From contig PXBO01000034.1 in assembly GCA_003566885.1 (NCBI GenBank), positions 1 to 55,548 on the forward strand: a stretch of DNA of 55,548 bases. Direction: 5' to 3'. The position numbers were made by a program, and so were the translations under genes. Positions 18,244-28,080 of this stretch are shown piece after piece. The DNA comes from Opitutia bacterium. Its GTDB lineage: Bacteria > Verrucomicrobiota > Verrucomicrobiia > Opitutales > T3Sed10-336. The notes below the pieces were generated by a model. It was given only the letters and a program-made list of their open reading frames with translations, was not told the origin of the DNA and made no database searches. The stretch's first letter is position 1; every line of letters starts with the position of its first letter.

Positions 18244-18816
18244 ATGCGCCACCTGAAACACAGGAATCAACTCGGGGTAAAGAAGGAACACCGTACCGCC
18301 CTGATCGCGAATCTCGCTTCCGCACTCATCAAAGAAGGCCGGATTACCACCACGCTTAAGAAAGCGAAAGCACTGCGACCCTTTGCCGAAAAGCTGGTCA
18401 CATTGGCCAAAAACGGGGAATTGCATCATCGCCGACTGGCGGTGGCGCGTATCCGCGACCGGGAAGCGGTGAGGATTCTTTTCGATGAAAAAGTTGAGGA
18501 ATTCCGTTCCCGCAACGGCGGTTACACCCGGATTTACAAAATCGGCACCCGAATCGGCGATGCCGCGGAGATGGCGTTGATCGAATGGGTGGGAGCGGAT
18601 GACGTCGGCTACCGGTCCACTCGCCGCAAGGCAGGTAAGAAAGCGGTTCCCGCAACCGCCCCCGAGGCCGAGGAAACGGCCGCCGAGGTCGAGGCCGTGC
18701 CCGAGCCCGAAGCCGAAGCTGGAGATCCTGATACCGAGGTGGAGAAGGCGGAATCCTCGGACGAACCTGCGGCCGATACCGCCGCGCCGGAGGATGAAAA
18801 AAAGGAGCAACAGTAA
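18244..18816 (+). CDS. rplQ: 50S ribosomal protein L17 with acidic C-terminal tail
   Basis: Residues 1-120 are a standard L17 (MRHLKHRNQLGVKKEHR, LIKEGRITTTLKKAKALRP, NGGYTRIYKIGTRIGDAAEMA). A tail of about 70 residues dominated by Ala, Glu, Pro and Asp follows, taking the protein to 190 residues against about 120-130 usually. The tail runs in frame to a stop just before an intrinsic terminator. L17 is the last gene of the ribosomal array. Confidence 0.94.
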   Translation: MRHLKHRNQLGVKKEHRTALIANLASALIKEGRITTTLKKAKALRPFAEKLVTLAKNGELHHRRLAVARIRDREAVRILFDEKVEEFRSRNGGYTRIYKIGTRIGDAAEMALIEWVGADDVGYRSTRRKAGKKAVPATAPEAEETAAEVEAVPEPEAEAGDPDTEVEKAESSDEPAADTAAPEDEKKEQQ

Positions 18817-18848
18817 CCTTTTTCCGGCAAAGTTGATTTGCCGCCCGC

Positions 18849-18887
18849 AAGCGCGTCTTCTTAAACCGGAGGACGCGCTTCGTTTTT
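18849..18887 (+). terminator. intrinsic terminator of the ribosomal array
   Basis: A 12-bp stem (18849-18860 with 18869-18880, one G-T wobble) has an 8-base loop (18861-18868) and is followed two bases later by TTTTT (18883-18887). The outer nine base pairs, AAGCGCGTC/GACGCGCTT, are perfect. It lies 33 bases after the rplQ stop and before the next gene. Confidence 0.88.
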
Positions 18888-18927
18888 ACCGCTGTGGCCG
18901 ATTCGCCAAACCCGGGGAGGAGTTGCT

Positions 18928-19161
18928 GTGTTCAGCGTCGACCTGACTGTGGGGGCACTCATCTACCTTTTCAGTGCCGTCGGTCTGATTTTGGCACTGT
19001 GGTTTTACGCGGATTTTCGCGATAAAAATCTGTACGAAGCGGAGCGCAAGAAGGTGATTTTCCACTGTATCAAATGTGATAAGATCTACGCGAGCAAAGC
19101 GGGCGCGGAAACCTGTCATTGTCCCCGTTGCGGGTTTAACAACGCTCGTCTTAAATTTTGA
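18928..19161 (+). CDS. small membrane-anchored zinc-ribbon protein
   Basis: The 77-residue protein has one N-terminal membrane helix (about residues 8-28) and a short cytoplasmic domain. That domain has CxxC at 47/50 and a second cluster CHCPRCG (Cys 63, 65, 68), consistent with a treble or ribbon zinc site. It starts with GTG after a strong GGGGAGGAG site. Its stop lies 5 bases before the guaA ATG, so the two genes are probably cotranscribed. I recognise no named family; a regulatory or scaffolding role is a guess. Confidence 0.75.
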   Translation: MFSVDLTVGALIYLFSAVGLILALWFYADFRDKNLYEAERKKVIFHCIKCDKIYASKAGAETCHCPRCGFNNARLKF

Positions 19162-19166
19162 ATACC

Positions 19167-20705
19167 ATGCATCAGACGATAGCCGTCCTTGATTTCGGAT
19201 CTCAATACACTCAGCTGATCGCCCGGCGAATCCGCGAGTGTCACGTCTATTCGAAGATTTATCATTTTGGAGTCAAAGCTGCGGAGCTGAAACGGGACGG
19301 AGTTTGCGGGATCGTGCTGTCGGGAGGGCCGTCCAGCGTTTTCACCCGTCGGGCGCCTTTGCCCGACAAAAAGATCTTCGAACTGGGCGTTCCGGTGCTG
19401 GGAATCTGCTACGGCTTACAGTTAATGACTCACCTGTTGGACGGAGTAGTGGAGGAAACCGATCACCGCGAGTACGGTCACTCGACCCTGGAGATTTCCG
19501 ACAAGACCCTCCTGCTCCAAGGCATCTCGCGCAGCATCCGGGTGTGGAATTCCCATGGGGACCGGGTGATCAAACTGCCGCGCGGCTTCCAGGGAACCGC
19601 GCGAACCGGAAACTCGAATTATGCCACCATCGAGCACCGCAAGAAAAAGCTCTTCGGCCTTCAGTTTCATCCTGAAGTCTCCCACACCGAGCAAGGTCTG
19701 CTCATCATTCAGAACTTTCTGACCAAGATCTGCGGCTGCCGGGGTGATTGGTCTATGGCGGATTTCCTGGAACAGTCCGTTCAGGCGATCCGGGAGAAGG
19801 TGGGCGACAAACGGGTGATCCTCGGGCTGAGCGGCGGGGTGGACTCTTCGGTGGCCGCCGCGTTGATCCACCGGGCGATCGGCAGCCGCCTGCAGTGCGT
19901 TTTTGTCGACAACGGACTTCTTCGCCTGCACGAGCGTGATGCCGTGGTGAATCTCTTTAGCCGGAATTTCAAAATGAATCTCAGGGTGGTGCGGGCCAGT
20001 TCGCTCTTCCTGGGGAAACTCAAGGGGGTCACCGATCCCGAGCGCAAACGCAAGATCATCGGCAAAACCTTTATTGAGGTTTTTGACGACGTGGTGCGGT
20101 CAATCGGCCAGGTCGACTTTCTGGCGCAGGGAACCCTGTACCCGGATGTGATCGAAAGCGTGGCCATCGACGGGAATCCCGCTTCCCTGATCAAAAGTCA
20201 CCATAATGTGGGGGGCCTTCCCAAGCGGATGAAGTTGAAGCTCCTGGAGCCGCTGCGGGAGCTTTTTAAGGACGAAGTGCGGGTTCTGGGTGAGGAACTC
20301 GGCCTGCCGCGGGAGGTGCTGCTGCGGCAACCGTTTCCCGGACCCGGGCTGGGCGTGCGGGTGATCGGCGCCATTACCCCGAGAAACCTCCGGGTGCTGC
20401 GGGAAGCCGACGCGATTCTCAACGAGGAAATGATCGCTTCCGGCTACTACTATAAGGTTTGGCAGTCTTTCGCGGTGTTCCTGCCGGTGCGCTCGGTGGG
20501 AGTTATGGGTGACAAACGAACCTACGAAAACGTCATTGTCCTGCGCATCGTGGAGAGCCTCGACGCCATGACGGCGGACTGGGTGCGCCTGCCTTATGAA
20601 ATTTTGCAGACGGTTTCGACGCGTATCATCAACGAAGTCAAGGGGGTAAATCGGGTTTGTCTCGACATCAGCTCAAAACCGCCTGGAACTATTGAGTGGG
20701 AATAA
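19167..20705 (+). CDS. guaA: GMP synthase (glutamine-hydrolysing)
   Basis: GuaA makes GMP from XMP, ATP and glutamine. The N-terminal class I amidotransferase has the nucleophile elbow GICYGLQ and the catalytic His/Glu in [13 protein letters not shown]. The ATP pyrophosphatase domain has the PP-loop [13 protein letters not shown]. The C-terminal dimerisation domain includes [15 protein letters not shown] and ends in KPPGTIEWE. The full length is 512 residues from the ATG at 19167; a TTG at 19158 would overlap the previous stop. Confidence 0.96.
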   Translation: MHQTIAVLDFGSQYTQLIARRIRECHVYSKIYHFGVKAAELKRDGVCGIVLSGGPSSVFTRRAPLPDKKIFELGVPVLGICYGLQLMTHLLDGVVEETDHREYGHSTLEISDKTLLLQGISRSIRVWNSHGDRVIKLPRGFQGTARTGNSNYATIEHRKKKLFGLQFHPEVSHTEQGLLIIQNFLTKICGCRGDWSMADFLEQSVQAIREKVGDKRVILGLSGGVDSSVAAALIHRAIGSRLQCVFVDNGLLRLHERDAVVNLFSRNFKMNLRVVRASSLFLGKLKGVTDPERKRKIIGKTFIEVFDDVVRSIGQVDFLAQGTLYPDVIESVAIDGNPASLIKSHHNVGGLPKRMKLKLLEPLRELFKDEVRVLGEELGLPREVLLRQPFPGPGLGVRVIGAITPRNLRVLREADAILNEEMIASGYYYKVWQSFAVFLPVRSVGVMGDKRTYENVIVLRIVESLDAMTADWVRLPYEILQTVSTRIINEVKGVNRVCLDISSKPPGTIEWE

Positions 20706-20748
20706 GTACGAACTTTATGGGTAAAAACACCTAAAACCAGAGGTCGAC

Positions 20749-21585
20749 ATGATGTTTTCAGTTTCTATTCGTTCTGTTCGCACCAGACTTTTCGCCTTAA
20801 TTTCAACCGCGGCGTTGTTTTCCACGGGCTATGGGCTCCAGGCGGAACCGTCGACGGACGAAGTCATCGCCAAAGCGCGCGAGTACCTGGGCGGGGATGA
20901 AGCGCTCAATGCGGTTCAGTCGCTTTATTACCGGGGAACCTTTGAAACCGCCGACGGCGTCGAGGGCGAGGTGGAGATCATGTTCCAGAAGCCCCTCTTC
21001 CAACGGGTCAAGACCATCCGCGATGATATCACCGAAGTCACGGCTCTCAGTTATTACGACGGCTGGCGCAAAATTACCCAGCGCGACGATGAGGCGAACT
21101 GGACCATCGTTTTTCTTGATGCCGGACAGATTCGTGAACTGCAGGCGAACACCTGGGAAAACCTTAATTTCTTTCAGGGCATCGAGCGCCGTCGCGGCCG
21201 GATCGTCAACGACGGTCTGGTCGAAGTTGATGGACACAGCTGCGTTAAACTGACCTTTGGGCATCCCGGCGGCATTTATTTCGTTCGGTACTTCGACGCC
21301 GAAACTGGCCAATTGCGCCTCACCGAGGCCTCCGGCGGGGGACAGATCCGCGAGGAGGGCATTCAGGAGGTGGCCGGCATACGTTTTCCCGAGACCATCA
21401 TCATGATGCAGGACGGCGAAGAGTTGAATCGTATACACTTTACGGAGATCGAGGTGAATCGGGAGTTCGATTCCGAACTCTTCGACGTGCCTTCGATGGC
21501 GCCTTCCGGTTCCAACGGCGGGTTGCCGCGAGTTGAGGATCCGGATGATCCGTTGCTGGACCTGCCGTCACCAGTCGAACCATGA
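20749..21585 (+). CDS. secreted LolA-like outer-membrane lipoprotein-sorting family protein
   Basis: The 278-residue protein has a signal peptide (basic start, hydrophobic core at about 14-27, likely cleavage after LQA). Its half-barrel-like fold has features of LolA/LolB-type proteins: LYYRGTFETADG, the KPLFQRVKTIRDD strand pair and GQLRLTEASGGGQ. Family members carry lipophilic ligands across the periplasm, but this protein's ligand is unknown. The last residues overlap the hisD start (ATGA), so it is coupled to histidine biosynthesis genes with no evident functional link. The C-terminus is Pro/Asp-rich. Confidence 0.65.
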   Translation: MMFSVSIRSVRTRLFALISTAALFSTGYGLQAEPSTDEVIAKAREYLGGDEALNAVQSLYYRGTFETADGVEGEVEIMFQKPLFQRVKTIRDDITEVTALSYYDGWRKITQRDDEANWTIVFLDAGQIRELQANTWENLNFFQGIERRRGRIVNDGLVEVDGHSCVKLTFGHPGGIYFVRYFDAETGQLRLTEASGGGQIREEGIQEVAGIRFPETIIMMQDGEELNRIHFTEIEVNREFDSELFDVPSMAPSGSNGGLPRVEDPDDPLLDLPSPVEP

Positions 21586-22883
21586 AACGACTGAATGCCC
21601 GGTCCAAGGGTTTCTTCGATTCGCTCGAGGGCGAACTGCGCGACGAGGGCGCCGGGCGGCGTCTGACTGAGACGGTCGGCGGGATCATTTCCGAGGTGGG
21701 ATCCCGGGGGGATTCCGCCGTGGTGGAATTCACGGAAACGTTCGACCACGTCCGATTGGCGCCGTCCGATTTTCAGGTGCCGGAGGAATCTTTGTCCGGC
21801 GCGCTCCGTTCCCTTTCTGCCGGGGACCGCCGCGCGATAAGGGAGGCGATTTCCTGCGTTAAGGACTACAATCGACGCACCCGTCCGGAGGACTGGACCG
21901 ACCGCAATCCCCATGGCGCCGTGGTGGGCGAGAGTCATTATCCCATCCGGAGAGTTGGGGTTTACGTGCCGGGAGGCAGGGCGCCCCTGGTCTCGTCGGC
22001 GGTAATGACGGTCACGCTGGCAAGTATTGCCGGCGTTCCGGAGATCGCCGTATTCACGCCGCCAGGTCCCGAAGGGCGGGTGGCGGCGGGTACTCTGGCG
22101 GCGATAAAACTTGCCGGGGCTACCGAGGTTTTCCGCATTGGAGGCGTGCAGGCCATCGCCGCCATGGCCTACGGCACGGAGACGGTTCGGCCGGTAGACA
22201 AGATTTTCGGGCCCGGCAATGCCTATGTGGTGGAAGCCAAGCGTCAGGTTTTCGGCCGGGTCGGGGTCGACCTCCTCCCGGGTCCGAGCGAAGTCATGAT
22301 CATCGCCGACGAAACGGCGCGCCCCGACTGGGTGGCGGCGGACCTCCTGTCCCAGGCGGAGCACGGGCATGGCGGCAAGATTTTTTTGGTGAGTCCGGAA
22401 AGCGGTCTGATCAAATCGGTGGAGACCGAACTGCGGCGGCAGACTCCGGGGTTGACCCACCGCGAGGTAATCTCGGAAACCCTCGCCGAACACACCTATG
22501 CCATCCGGGTGCGCGACCTGGAACAGGCGGCCGAGGTGGCCAATTTTGTCGCTCCCGAGCACCTGGAGCTCCATGTTGATCGTAGCTGGCTGCAAAAATA
22601 CCGGCGTTTGATCACCACTGCCGGAGCGGTGCTCGAAGGGGCCTACACACCCACGGTGTTGGGTGATTTCACCGCGGGGCCGAGTCACGTTTTGCCCACC
22701 GGTTTTTCCGGACGATTTTTCAGCGGGCTGCGAGTGAGCGATTTCATGCGCCGCACCAGTCGCCTGCGGTATGACCGGCGCAGCCTGCGCAAGGCCCTTC
22801 CCGTGGTGGAAGCCTTTAGCCGCCTGGAGAACCTGGACGCCCACGGCGCCTCGGCGTCGATTCGCCTGCGGAAATCCGATTAA
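21582..22883 (+). CDS. hisD: histidinol dehydrogenase
   Basis: HisD oxidises L-histidinol to L-histidine in two NAD-dependent steps, the end of histidine biosynthesis. The 433-residue protein shows YVPGGRAPLVSSAVMT, KIFGPGNAYVVEAKR, LLPGPSEVMIIADE and the zinc-site motif SQAEHGHGGK. The His/Glu pair in APEHLEL is also present. It overlaps the preceding gene by 4 bases. hisC and hisB follow on the same strand. Confidence 0.95.
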   Translation: MKRLNARSKGFFDSLEGELRDEGAGRRLTETVGGIISEVGSRGDSAVVEFTETFDHVRLAPSDFQVPEESLSGALRSLSAGDRRAIREAISCVKDYNRRTRPEDWTDRNPHGAVVGESHYPIRRVGVYVPGGRAPLVSSAVMTVTLASIAGVPEIAVFTPPGPEGRVAAGTLAAIKLAGATEVFRIGGVQAIAAMAYGTETVRPVDKIFGPGNAYVVEAKRQVFGRVGVDLLPGPSEVMIIADETARPDWVAADLLSQAEHGHGGKIFLVSPESGLIKSVETELRRQTPGLTHREVISETLAEHTYAIRVRDLEQAAEVANFVAPEHLELHVDRSWLQKYRRLITTAGAVLEGAYTPTVLGDFTAGPSHVLPTGFSGRFFSGLRVSDFMRRTSRLRYDRRSLRKALPVVEAFSRLENLDAHGASASIRLRKSD

Positions 22884-23026
22884 ATTCGCCGCCGGGTGCA
22901 TTAAAGGTCCACCGATCTGTTGGACGATCGTTTCTCAGGCACTCTGTCAATTTTTCGCCAAAACACGGGCCAAGGAATTGTTTCCTTTATGTCCCGGCCG
23001 ATTTCCCGGATAAGATGACGTAAAAA

Positions 23027-24130
23027 ATGAAACCGATCTCCATTCGTCCGGCGGATCTGGCCCGCCCGCATGTGCCCTTGCTGAAACCTTATGTTCCCGG
23101 CCTGCAGCCGGCGGAACCGGGGTGGATCAAGCTCAACACCAACGAGAATCCTTACCCGGCCAGTCCACGGGTGGTGGAGGCGATCGGGCGCGAGGCGGCG
23201 GCGGACAGACTTCGGCTCTACCCGGATCCCGGCAGCAGCCGCTTGCGCTCGGCCCTGGCCGCGCATCACGGTTTGGCGCCGGAAAATGTGTGTGTAGGCA
23301 ACGGATCGGATGATATTTTAAATCTCCTGTTTCGCGTGTTCTGCGACGGCGAGCAACCGGCGGGTTTCACCGTTCCGAGCTACTCCCTCTACCCGGTTCT
23401 GGCGGCTATTCAGGACGGAGACGTGGTGAAAATGGAGTTCGACCGTTCCATGGACCTGCCGATCGATCGGCTGGCCTCCTGCGGTGCCACTATCCTTTTC
23501 CTGACCTCCCCCAATGCGCCGACCGGGGTCGGTTTTCCCGCCTCCATGCTGGGGGATCTGGCGCAACGCTTTCCCGGTATTCTGGTGTTGGATGAAGCCT
23601 ATGCCGATTTTGCCGAAGGGAATGCGATCGGCCTGGTACGTGAATATCCCAACGTGTGTGTCACGCGCACCTTCTCCAAAGCCTATTCTTTGGCCGGCCT
23701 GCGGGTAGGGTACGCCATGGGCTCGGAGTCGATTATTTCACTGCTGGATCGGGTGCGCGACAGTTACAACGTCAATCGCCTCTCTCAGGCGGCGGCGCTG
23801 GCGGCCCTGGAGGATCAGGCATACTTTGAGGAAACCTTGCGTCGGGTGAAAAACACCCGGGACTGGTTCCAACGGGAGTTGGTCGAGCGGGGGTGGTACA
23901 CTTACGACAGTCAGACGAATTTTCTATTCACCGAACCGATCGACGAGGACGGCCGGGCCGGGCCGGAGGTGGCGCTTTCGCTGTTTGAGCACCTGCAGGA
24001 AAACCGGGTGCTGGTGCGTTACTTCCCCAAACACGCCTTGACCCGTTCCTTTCTGCGTATCAGTGTCGGTCAGGAGTCGGAAATGGCGACTCTCAACGAA
24101 CACATTGAAACATGGACGGGAAGCGAGTAG
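23027..24130 (+). CDS. hisC: histidinol-phosphate aminotransferase
   Basis: HisC is a PLP-dependent class II aminotransferase that converts imidazole-acetol phosphate to L-histidinol phosphate. The 367-residue product has [33 protein letters not shown], the [12 protein letters not shown] loop and the PLP lysine in [16 protein letters not shown]. The 143-base gap to hisD has no recognisable feature. The 3' end overlaps the hisB start by 19 bases. Confidence 0.95.
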   Translation: MKPISIRPADLARPHVPLLKPYVPGLQPAEPGWIKLNTNENPYPASPRVVEAIGREAAADRLRLYPDPGSSRLRSALAAHHGLAPENVCVGNGSDDILNLLFRVFCDGEQPAGFTVPSYSLYPVLAAIQDGDVVKMEFDRSMDLPIDRLASCGATILFLTSPNAPTGVGFPASMLGDLAQRFPGILVLDEAYADFAEGNAIGLVREYPNVCVTRTFSKAYSLAGLRVGYAMGSESIISLLDRVRDSYNVNRLSQAAALAALEDQAYFEETLRRVKNTRDWFQRELVERGWYTYDSQTNFLFTEPIDEDGRAGPEVALSLFEHLQENRVLVRYFPKHALTRSFLRISVGQESEMATLNEHIETWTGSE

Positions 24131-24711
24131 CGACAGTCGAGAGGAAAACCCGGGAGACCGACATCTCCATCACACTGGAAGTCGACGGATCCGGGAGCGG
24201 CTCCATCGATACCGGAATTCCCTTTTTCGACCACATGCTCACGCTGTTTGCCCGGCACGGATTGATTGATCTGGAGGTGAGGGCTAAAGGAGATGTGGAG
24301 GTGGATTATCACCACACGGTCGAGGACGTCGGCATCGTTCTGGGCGAGGCGTTTAAGCGGGCTTTGGGAGACAAGAAAGGAATCCGCCGCTACGGATTTT
24401 TCCTCCTGCCCATGGACGAGTGCCTGGCCCGGGTGGCAATCGACCTGAGCAATCGACCCTATTTGGCCTACCGGGTGCCGGTGGCGCCCGGTTACGTGCG
24501 GGATTTCAATGTGGCGCTGGTGCGCGAATTTTTTCAGGCATTCGCCAACACTTTGGGTGCGAATCTGCACGCCTCGCTTGAGTACGGAGACGAGCCGCAC
24601 CACATCGCCGAGGCTTTGTTCAAAGCCCTGGCCCGGGCTCTTGACGCTGCTTGCCGCCCCGAGCCCCGGTCCGCAGGGCAGGTGCCGAGCACAAAAGGTG
24701 TGTTGAGCTGA
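24112..24711 (+). CDS. hisB: imidazoleglycerol-phosphate dehydratase
   Basis: HisB dehydrates imidazoleglycerol phosphate, the step before HisC. The 199-residue monofunctional form lacks a phosphatase domain. It shows the metal-binding repeats [18 protein letters not shown] and [10 protein letters not shown] in the first half, and [19 protein letters not shown] in the second. The start overlaps hisC. The phosphatase function (HisN-type) must be encoded elsewhere. Confidence 0.95.
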   Translation: MDGKRVATVERKTRETDISITLEVDGSGSGSIDTGIPFFDHMLTLFARHGLIDLEVRAKGDVEVDYHHTVEDVGIVLGEAFKRALGDKKGIRRYGFFLLPMDECLARVAIDLSNRPYLAYRVPVAPGYVRDFNVALVREFFQAFANTLGANLHASLEYGDEPHHIAEALFKALARALDAACRPEPRSAGQVPSTKGVLS

Positions 24712-24725
24712 AAGTCGGGATTCAG

Positions 24726-24745
24726 CGGCGGAAACTTTGCCGCCG
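24726..24745 (+). other. GC-rich hairpin between hisB and hisH
   Basis: CGGCGG at 24726-24731 and CCGCCG at 24740-24745 form a 6-bp stem with an 8-base loop, 15 bases after the hisB stop. No T-tract follows, so it is a weak terminator candidate or an mRNA-processing structure. The rest of the 117-base gap shows nothing clear. Confidence 0.3.
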
Positions 24746-24828
24746 GGCAGGATTATGAGATTGCCGCCGGCGAATTGGGTGGGTTCAATCCTTCTCTTGC
24801 TTCATGCGAACCATTGACCTTAAAGCCG

Positions 24829-25500
24829 ATGTCTGAATCCGAAGGGATACCTTTTTCTCCGATCAAGGTGGCCGTGGTGGATTACGGCATGGGCAACTTG
24901 CGCAGCGTATGCAAGGCTCTGGAACACGAAGGCGCCCAGGCGAGCGTCGTCACCGATCCTCAGGCTTTGCAGGCCCACGACGCCGTTGTTTTTCCCGGGC
25001 AGGGGGCGCTGGGGGATTGTCTTTCCAGCATGCGTGCGAACGGCATGGATTCCGCCCTCAAGGACTGGATCGCCGCGGATAGGCCCTATTTGGGGGTCTG
25101 CCTCGGGTTGCAGGCCCTCTTCGAACACTCGGAGGAGGCGAACACCGACGGTCTGGGGATATTTGGCGGCCGGGTGCGACGTTTTCGTCTTCCGCCGGGC
25201 TACAAGATCCCTCACATGGGCTGGAATACGGTGCGTTTCCTGCAGCCCGATTGCCCGCTGGTGCGGGGAATGAAACCCGACGTGGAGCGGTTTTATTTCG
25301 TGCACAGTTATTATGTCGAGCCCGAGGACCGATCCCTGGCGTTGTGCGAGTCGGATTACGGCGGTTCCTTTGTCAGCGGCATTGCCCGGGGTCGCTGTTT
25401 TGCGGTGCAGTTTCACCCCGAGAAGAGTCAAAGCCGAGGCCTGGCGCTGTATCGCAACTTTCTTGCCGCGGCGTCGGCAAATATTCGCATTATCGACTGA
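24829..25500 (+). CDS. hisH: imidazole glycerol phosphate synthase, glutamine amidotransferase subunit
   Basis: HisH releases ammonia from glutamine for HisF to build imidazoleglycerol phosphate. The 223-residue protein has [11 protein letters not shown], the Cys elbow [15 protein letters not shown], and the His/Glu dyad in [11 protein letters not shown] start at the ATG at 24829, because residues from the TTG at 24775 add nothing conserved. hisF and hisA are not in this window. Confidence 0.93.
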   Translation: MSESEGIPFSPIKVAVVDYGMGNLRSVCKALEHEGAQASVVTDPQALQAHDAVVFPGQGALGDCLSSMRANGMDSALKDWIAADRPYLGVCLGLQALFEHSEEANTDGLGIFGGRVRRFRLPPGYKIPHMGWNTVRFLQPDCPLVRGMKPDVERFYFVHSYYVEPEDRSLALCESDYGGSFVSGIARGRCFAVQFHPEKSQSRGLALYRNFLAAASANIRIID

Positions 25501-25544
25501 CTTTTCTTTACCATTCGATCGTTTCCCTTCTATCGTTTTACGTT

Positions 25545-26834
25545 ATGGCCAAAGAAGCTCGCATAGTAATTGAAGACAAAGAGTTCACGTACCCGATTTT
25601 GACCGGTACCGAAGGCGAGCGGGCAATCGACACCCGCACTTTTCGGGCGGATAGCGGACTGATCACCTATGACGAAGGTTACGGTAATACCGGATCTTGC
25701 CAGAGTGAGGTAACTTATATTGACGGGGAGAATGGCATTCTCCGCTACCGGGGTTATCCCATCGAGGATCTGGCCGAAAACTCGACGTTTGTGGAAACCG
25801 CCTACCTGATCATTTATGGTGAGCTTCCCACCGAGGCGCAGTTTCAGGCATTTTCCGAGAGGCTAACCGCCCACGCCGCCGTCCCGGTGACCATGGAGCA
25901 CTTTTTCGAAGGTTATCCCGCGCACTCGCACCCCATGGCCATCCTCTCCGGGTTGATGAACTCGCTCTCCTGCTTTTACCCGGAGTTCGCCTTGAACAAT
26001 CACAAACAAGATCTGGAGAATTTCGACGACCTGGCGGCGGCGGCCATTTCCAAGGTCCGGACGATCGCGGCCATGAGTTATCGCATGAGCCAGGGCCTGC
26101 CGTATGTTTACCCGCGGAAGGATTTCCGCTACACCGAAAACTTCCTGCACATGATGTTCACGGAGCCGTACTCCAAGTACGTGCCGGCGCCGGAGGTCGC
26201 CAAAGCGCTGAATCTTATCCTGCTTTTGCATGCCGATCACGAGCAGAACTGCAGCACGTCGACCGTTCGTATGGTCGCTTCCAGTGAGGCCAATCTGTTC
26301 GCTTCCGTGGCAGCCGGCATATGCGCGCTTTGGGGACCGCTCCACGGCGGCGCCAACATGGCGGTCATCCAGATGCTGGAACGGATTCACGCCGACGGCG
26401 ACGACGGCAGTCGTTTTATCCAAGAGGCCAAGGACGGTACGAAACGACTGATGGGCTTCGGGCACCGGGTCTACAAGAATTACGATCCTCGCGCCAAAAT
26501 AATCGGCAAGGCATGCGACACTGTGCTGGAAAGCATGGGCATCAAGGATCCGTTGCTCGATATCGCCCGGCACCTCGAGAAGGCGGCCCTGGAGGACGAC
26601 TATTTTGTTTCCCGGAAATTGTACCCCAACGTCGATTTTTACAGCGGCATCATCATGCGGGCCATCGGTATCCCTATGAACATGTTCACCGTGATGTTCG
26701 CCATCGGCCGCATTCCGGGCTGGATTGCCAACTGGCGTGAGATCGCCATGAATCCGAACGGCCGTATCTATCGGCCGCGTCAAATCTACACCGGCCCGAA
26801 AGAGCGCCGGTACGTTCCGCGGGAGAATCGATAG
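25545..26834 (+). CDS. gltA: citrate synthase
   Basis: Citrate synthase condenses oxaloacetate and acetyl-CoA at the entry of the TCA cycle. The 429-residue type II (Gram-negative-like) protein shows the catalytic His in [15 protein letters not shown] and [25 protein letters not shown], and the catalytic Asp in YPNVDFYSG. The start is the ATG at 25545. A longer in-frame reading into hisH is spurious. Confidence 0.95.
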   Translation: MAKEARIVIEDKEFTYPILTGTEGERAIDTRTFRADSGLITYDEGYGNTGSCQSEVTYIDGENGILRYRGYPIEDLAENSTFVETAYLIIYGELPTEAQFQAFSERLTAHAAVPVTMEHFFEGYPAHSHPMAILSGLMNSLSCFYPEFALNNHKQDLENFDDLAAAAISKVRTIAAMSYRMSQGLPYVYPRKDFRYTENFLHMMFTEPYSKYVPAPEVAKALNLILLLHADHEQNCSTSTVRMVASSEANLFASVAAGICALWGPLHGGANMAVIQMLERIHADGDDGSRFIQEAKDGTKRLMGFGHRVYKNYDPRAKIIGKACDTVLESMGIKDPLLDIARHLEKAALEDDYFVSRKLYPNVDFYSGIIMRAIGIPMNMFTVMFAIGRIPGWIANWREIAMNPNGRIYRPRQIYTGPKERRYVPRENR

Positions 26835-26923
26835 CCGAATCGCGGCCCGAGGTCGCGGGACACGGAAGCGTTTCGGCCAAGGATGTGCTGGCCGCCGGCG
26901 GGAATCGCCTTTAGAAGGGGAGT

Positions 26924-27913
26924 ATGCGATCCACGCGCGCCCTCCGTTATCACGAACACGGTGACCCCGAAACCGTTCTCACCCTGGAAGAGATCGAAAT
27001 CCCCGGGTCCCTTTCCGCCGAAGAAGTTCTGCTCAGGTGCCTGGCGGCCCCGGTCAACCCGGCCGATCTCGGCCAGATTCGCGGTCTGTACGGCAGCCTG
27101 AAAGAGTTGCCCGCGGTCGGCGGCAACGAGGGTTTGGCCGAAGTGGTCGAATCCGGATCCAATGCCGGCGGCTTGCGCCCGGGCGACCGGGTCCGGTTGC
27201 CCGCTTCGACCGGCACCTGGCGGGAGTTCCTCGTAGCCCCGGCCGACGGCCTCTTCCGGGCCCCGGCCGATCTTCCGCGGGAACAGGCGGCCATGGCGTT
27301 TGTGAATCCGCCCACTGCATGGCGGATGTTGCGGGATTTTGTTCAGCTCGAACCCGGGGATTGGGTGGCGCAGAATGCGGCCACCTCCGCCGTAGGCCGT
27401 TACGTGATTCAACTGGCACGCCGATTCGGGTGGAGGACGTTCAATGTCACCCGCGACCGGGCCGGCGCCGAGGCGGTGTGCGCGGCGGGCGGCGATGTCG
27501 TGGCCGTGGAAGGGGATAATCTGCCCGAGGTGCTTGAGCAGGCGGCGGGACAGGTGCGTCCTCGCCTGGCCTTAAACGCGGTGGGCGGCAGGTCCGCCAT
27601 CGATCTCATTCGGCTCCTGGCTTCGGGGGGCACCCTGGTGACCTTCGGCGGTATGACCGGTGAGCCGGTGCGTTTTCCTACCAGAAACCTGATTTTCGAC
27701 GACGTGCGGCTGTGCGGTTTTTGGGTGACCCGCTGGCTCCGGGAGGCGCCGGCCCGGGAGGTGGAGGCCATGTACGCCGAGTTGTTCGACCTGATTCGTG
27801 AGGGCGTGCTATTCGCACCGGTGGCCGCGACGTATTCGCTCGATCGCTACAGGGACGCCCTGGAACACGCCGCCTGTCCCGGCAAGGGGGGCAAGGTTTT
27901 GTTGGTGCCGTAG
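26924..27913 (+). CDS. zinc-free MDR dehydrogenase, enoyl thioester reductase-like
   Basis: The 329-residue medium-chain dehydrogenase/reductase has an N-terminal GroES-like domain (APVNPADLGQIRG, GNEGLAEVVE) and a Rossmann domain (NAATSAVGRYVIQLARRFG). It lacks the structural and catalytic zinc ligands. The motifs match the MECR/ETR1 branch, which reduces trans-2-enoyl-CoA or ACP with NADPH. A quinone-oxidoreductase-like role is the alternative. It follows gltA after 89 bases; GGGGAG precedes the start. Confidence 0.75.
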   Translation: MRSTRALRYHEHGDPETVLTLEEIEIPGSLSAEEVLLRCLAAPVNPADLGQIRGLYGSLKELPAVGGNEGLAEVVESGSNAGGLRPGDRVRLPASTGTWREFLVAPADGLFRAPADLPREQAAMAFVNPPTAWRMLRDFVQLEPGDWVAQNAATSAVGRYVIQLARRFGWRTFNVTRDRAGAEAVCAAGGDVVAVEGDNLPEVLEQAAGQVRPRLALNAVGGRSAIDLIRLLASGGTLVTFGGMTGEPVRFPTRNLIFDDVRLCGFWVTRWLREAPAREVEAMYAELFDLIREGVLFAPVAATYSLDRYRDALEHAACPGKGGKVLLVP

Positions 27914-27937
27914 GCCGAAGGGGGCAAGGAGAATTTA

Positions 27938-28080
27938 TTTTGGATTTTGGATTGCGGATTTTGGATTTTCCAGTGGCTCGCTCCGCGAGCAGTGGTTCTG
28001 CTTGTCCAAGGCAAAGGCATTTCCATCGTTTGCGCGAAGCGCAGGACTCAAATCCAAAATCGCAAATCCAAAATCCGAAA
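27938..28080. repeat. intergenic inverted-repeat element
   Basis: The 313-base gap before the GH112 gene is filled by an imperfect inverted repeat. The left arm (27938-27968) and right arm (28050-28080) are 31 bases each, built from GGATTTTGGATT units, and match at 27 of 31 positions. The core holds two perfect small hairpins: GCTCGC-TCC-GCGAGC (27976-27990) and TGCGC-GAA-GCGCA (28031-28043). Translation of the right arm gives the KSKIANPKSEI type of peptide that often pollutes gene predictions in repeat-rich genomes. No transposase lies inside. I read it as a non-autonomous dispersed element. Confidence 0.65.
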
